64,000 bases of DNA from NCBI GenBank assembly GCA_009760855.2, contig WPIO01000028.1:3470501-3534500 (forward strand). The letters are read 5' to 3'. The notes beneath the pieces were generated by a model, which made no database searches, was not told the DNA's origin, and saw only the letters and a program-made list of their open reading frames with translations. The stretch comes from Cristatella mucedo. Taxonomy: Eukaryota > Bryozoa > Phylactolaemata > Cristatellidae. The translations under genes were made by a program, and so were the position numbers. Of this stretch, positions 63,179-64,000 are shown piece by piece (position 1 is the stretch's first letter; each line of letters starts with the position of its first letter).

Positions 63179-63737
63179 GGTATCTTATGCATAAAGTAAG
63201 AAGACCAAGGCAGAAGCGTGCACAGCTTGTTAACAATATAGCTAAATCGTGTGAATACTGTTCCGATGAATTTTTGTTGGCCAAGAGTTAATATAAAACT
63301 GAACTATTCCATTACATGTTGATTCTTAAGGAGCTAAGATTTTTTGGGCCAGCACTGTACCATGTGGGCCAACAGAATCTTCAAAATAAATATAACATCA
63401 CAGCTACCAGTTCATACACCTTTCGTTGCCCTTATCAGCTAATCTGATGAAAGCGATTTTGATGAAGACCTGGAGATGCTCCTCACAATCCAGCTGGTTG
63501 CGAAAAACCATTTCCAGCAGTACAGACATACCTATATTCTAATAGGTTCTTTTTTTTTTATAAATTCGACATACCTCTATGGATGCATTTATACCGAATA
63601 CAATATATGTACACACATAGTTCTGTTCACGTTGCAGCATATTTCAATTGATTTGACCATCAGTTAGTGAATCTTAAAGAACAAAATAATCAAGTTTTTG
63701 AACCTCCTTTGCATAATCGAGCAGCCACTCACTTGGG
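63179..63737. other. Unannotated
   Basis: AT-leaning. A plus-strand frame from 63446 reads SDESDFDEDLEMLLTIQLVA, then KNHFQQYRHTY. It begins right after a stop and has no proven start. Possibly a remnant of a transposase or host exon. Confidence 0.3.
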
Positions 63738-63785
63738 CAAAAGTGCTCTTGTCCGAGTGCATTGCCAATTAACCAGAATCTACTG
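63738..63785 (-). mobile_element. pogo/Tigger-like terminal inverted repeat
   Basis: On the minus strand the sequence starts CAGTAGATTCTGGTTAATTG right after a TA dinucleotide. Tc1/mariner-related pogo and Tigger elements typically begin CAGTAGAnTCTCGnTTAAyCG and insert at TA. The body would extend to lower coordinates, but I could not find the partner terminus, so it is a solo or degraded end. Confidence 0.45.
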
Positions 63786-64000
63786 TACATGTAGTTCCAT
63801 CGAGATTCTTTATGACCCCCCCCCCCATTGTCTGGCCATATGGAGAGGCCACAATTTTCTGTACTGCCTCTTCTGGTCTAGCACATGCCACAGAGCCAGC
63901 TTTACTGAAAAGGTTGGTTACTGGTGTACGCCGAACATCCGGCCTCAGCACCAGTCCGTATTGCTCCATAGTCGTTCTACAGGGATGGGGGTCAAATCAA
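63786..64000. other. Unannotated, window edge
   Basis: A minus-strand frame (63769-63969) starts MEQYGLVLRPDVRRTPVTNL and runs through a 12-base C tract and into the pogo-like end. I do not recognise it and do not call it. Confidence 0.3.

Overview
This looks like nuclear DNA from a multicellular animal, not a bacterium, organelle or virus. It has no operons or densely packed genes. It is built from 5'-truncated LINE retrotransposons of the L2/CR1 group, tRNA-derived SINEs, small DNA transposons, very long (CT/AG)n, (AT)n and (GT)n microsatellites, and CpG-dense blocks. CpG is well retained even in old repeats, which fits an invertebrate or other lightly methylated animal. The sequence alone does not name the species. 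I found no host protein-coding gene that I can support with confidence.

Layout. 1-10.2 kb: mixed unique DNA with SINE-A and SINE-B copies, a hAT-like MITE with an 8-bp target duplication, L2 3' ends and several microsatellites, ending in a 16-bp minisatellite at 9.85-10.22 kb. 10.5-12.3 kb and 15.2-16.8 kb: GC- and CpG-dense blocks. 12.5-15.2 kb: L2 ends, a SINE-B abutting a second hAT-like MITE, a 220-bp (AT)n/(GT)n tract and three SINE-A copies in a row. 16.8-19.2 kb: an L2 carboxy-terminal fragment, then an antisense L2 sitting inside a (GT)n/(CT)n/(CTGT)n field. 19.2-25.4 kb: the largest CpG-dense block, with (AG)n, (CT)n and (GCC)n tracts, and the best place to look for a promoter and first exon. 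25.7-28.3 kb: first copies of two dispersed repeats (E and D). 29.4-45.9 kb: a run of degenerate L2 copies in both orientations. 46-54 kb: SINE-B copies, a 160-bp (AG)n tract and the second copies of D and E. 54.5-59.2 kb: an L2 cluster with one copy nested antisense inside another, giving a large inverted repeat. 59.7-60.7 kb: an unrelated inverted repeat of about 250-280-bp arms. 61-64 kb: mostly unannotated, with one SINE-B and a pogo-like terminal inverted repeat.

How the parts fit. Every L2 copy is cut short at its 5' end and ends in an (ATT)n-like tail, as expected of target-primed reverse transcription. The best copies keep pieces of the apurinic endonuclease domain (44.7 kb), the linker (54.6 kb) and the reverse transcriptase with its YADD box (34.9 and 55.9 kb), but all carry stops or frameshifts. 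SINE-A has a tRNA-like head with Pol III A and B boxes, and a tail resembling the L2 3' end, so it was probably copied by the L2 machinery. SINE-B has a different tail that ends in a small hairpin, so its partner is a different, unseen element. The window is best read as a record of LINE/SINE activity and microsatellite growth.
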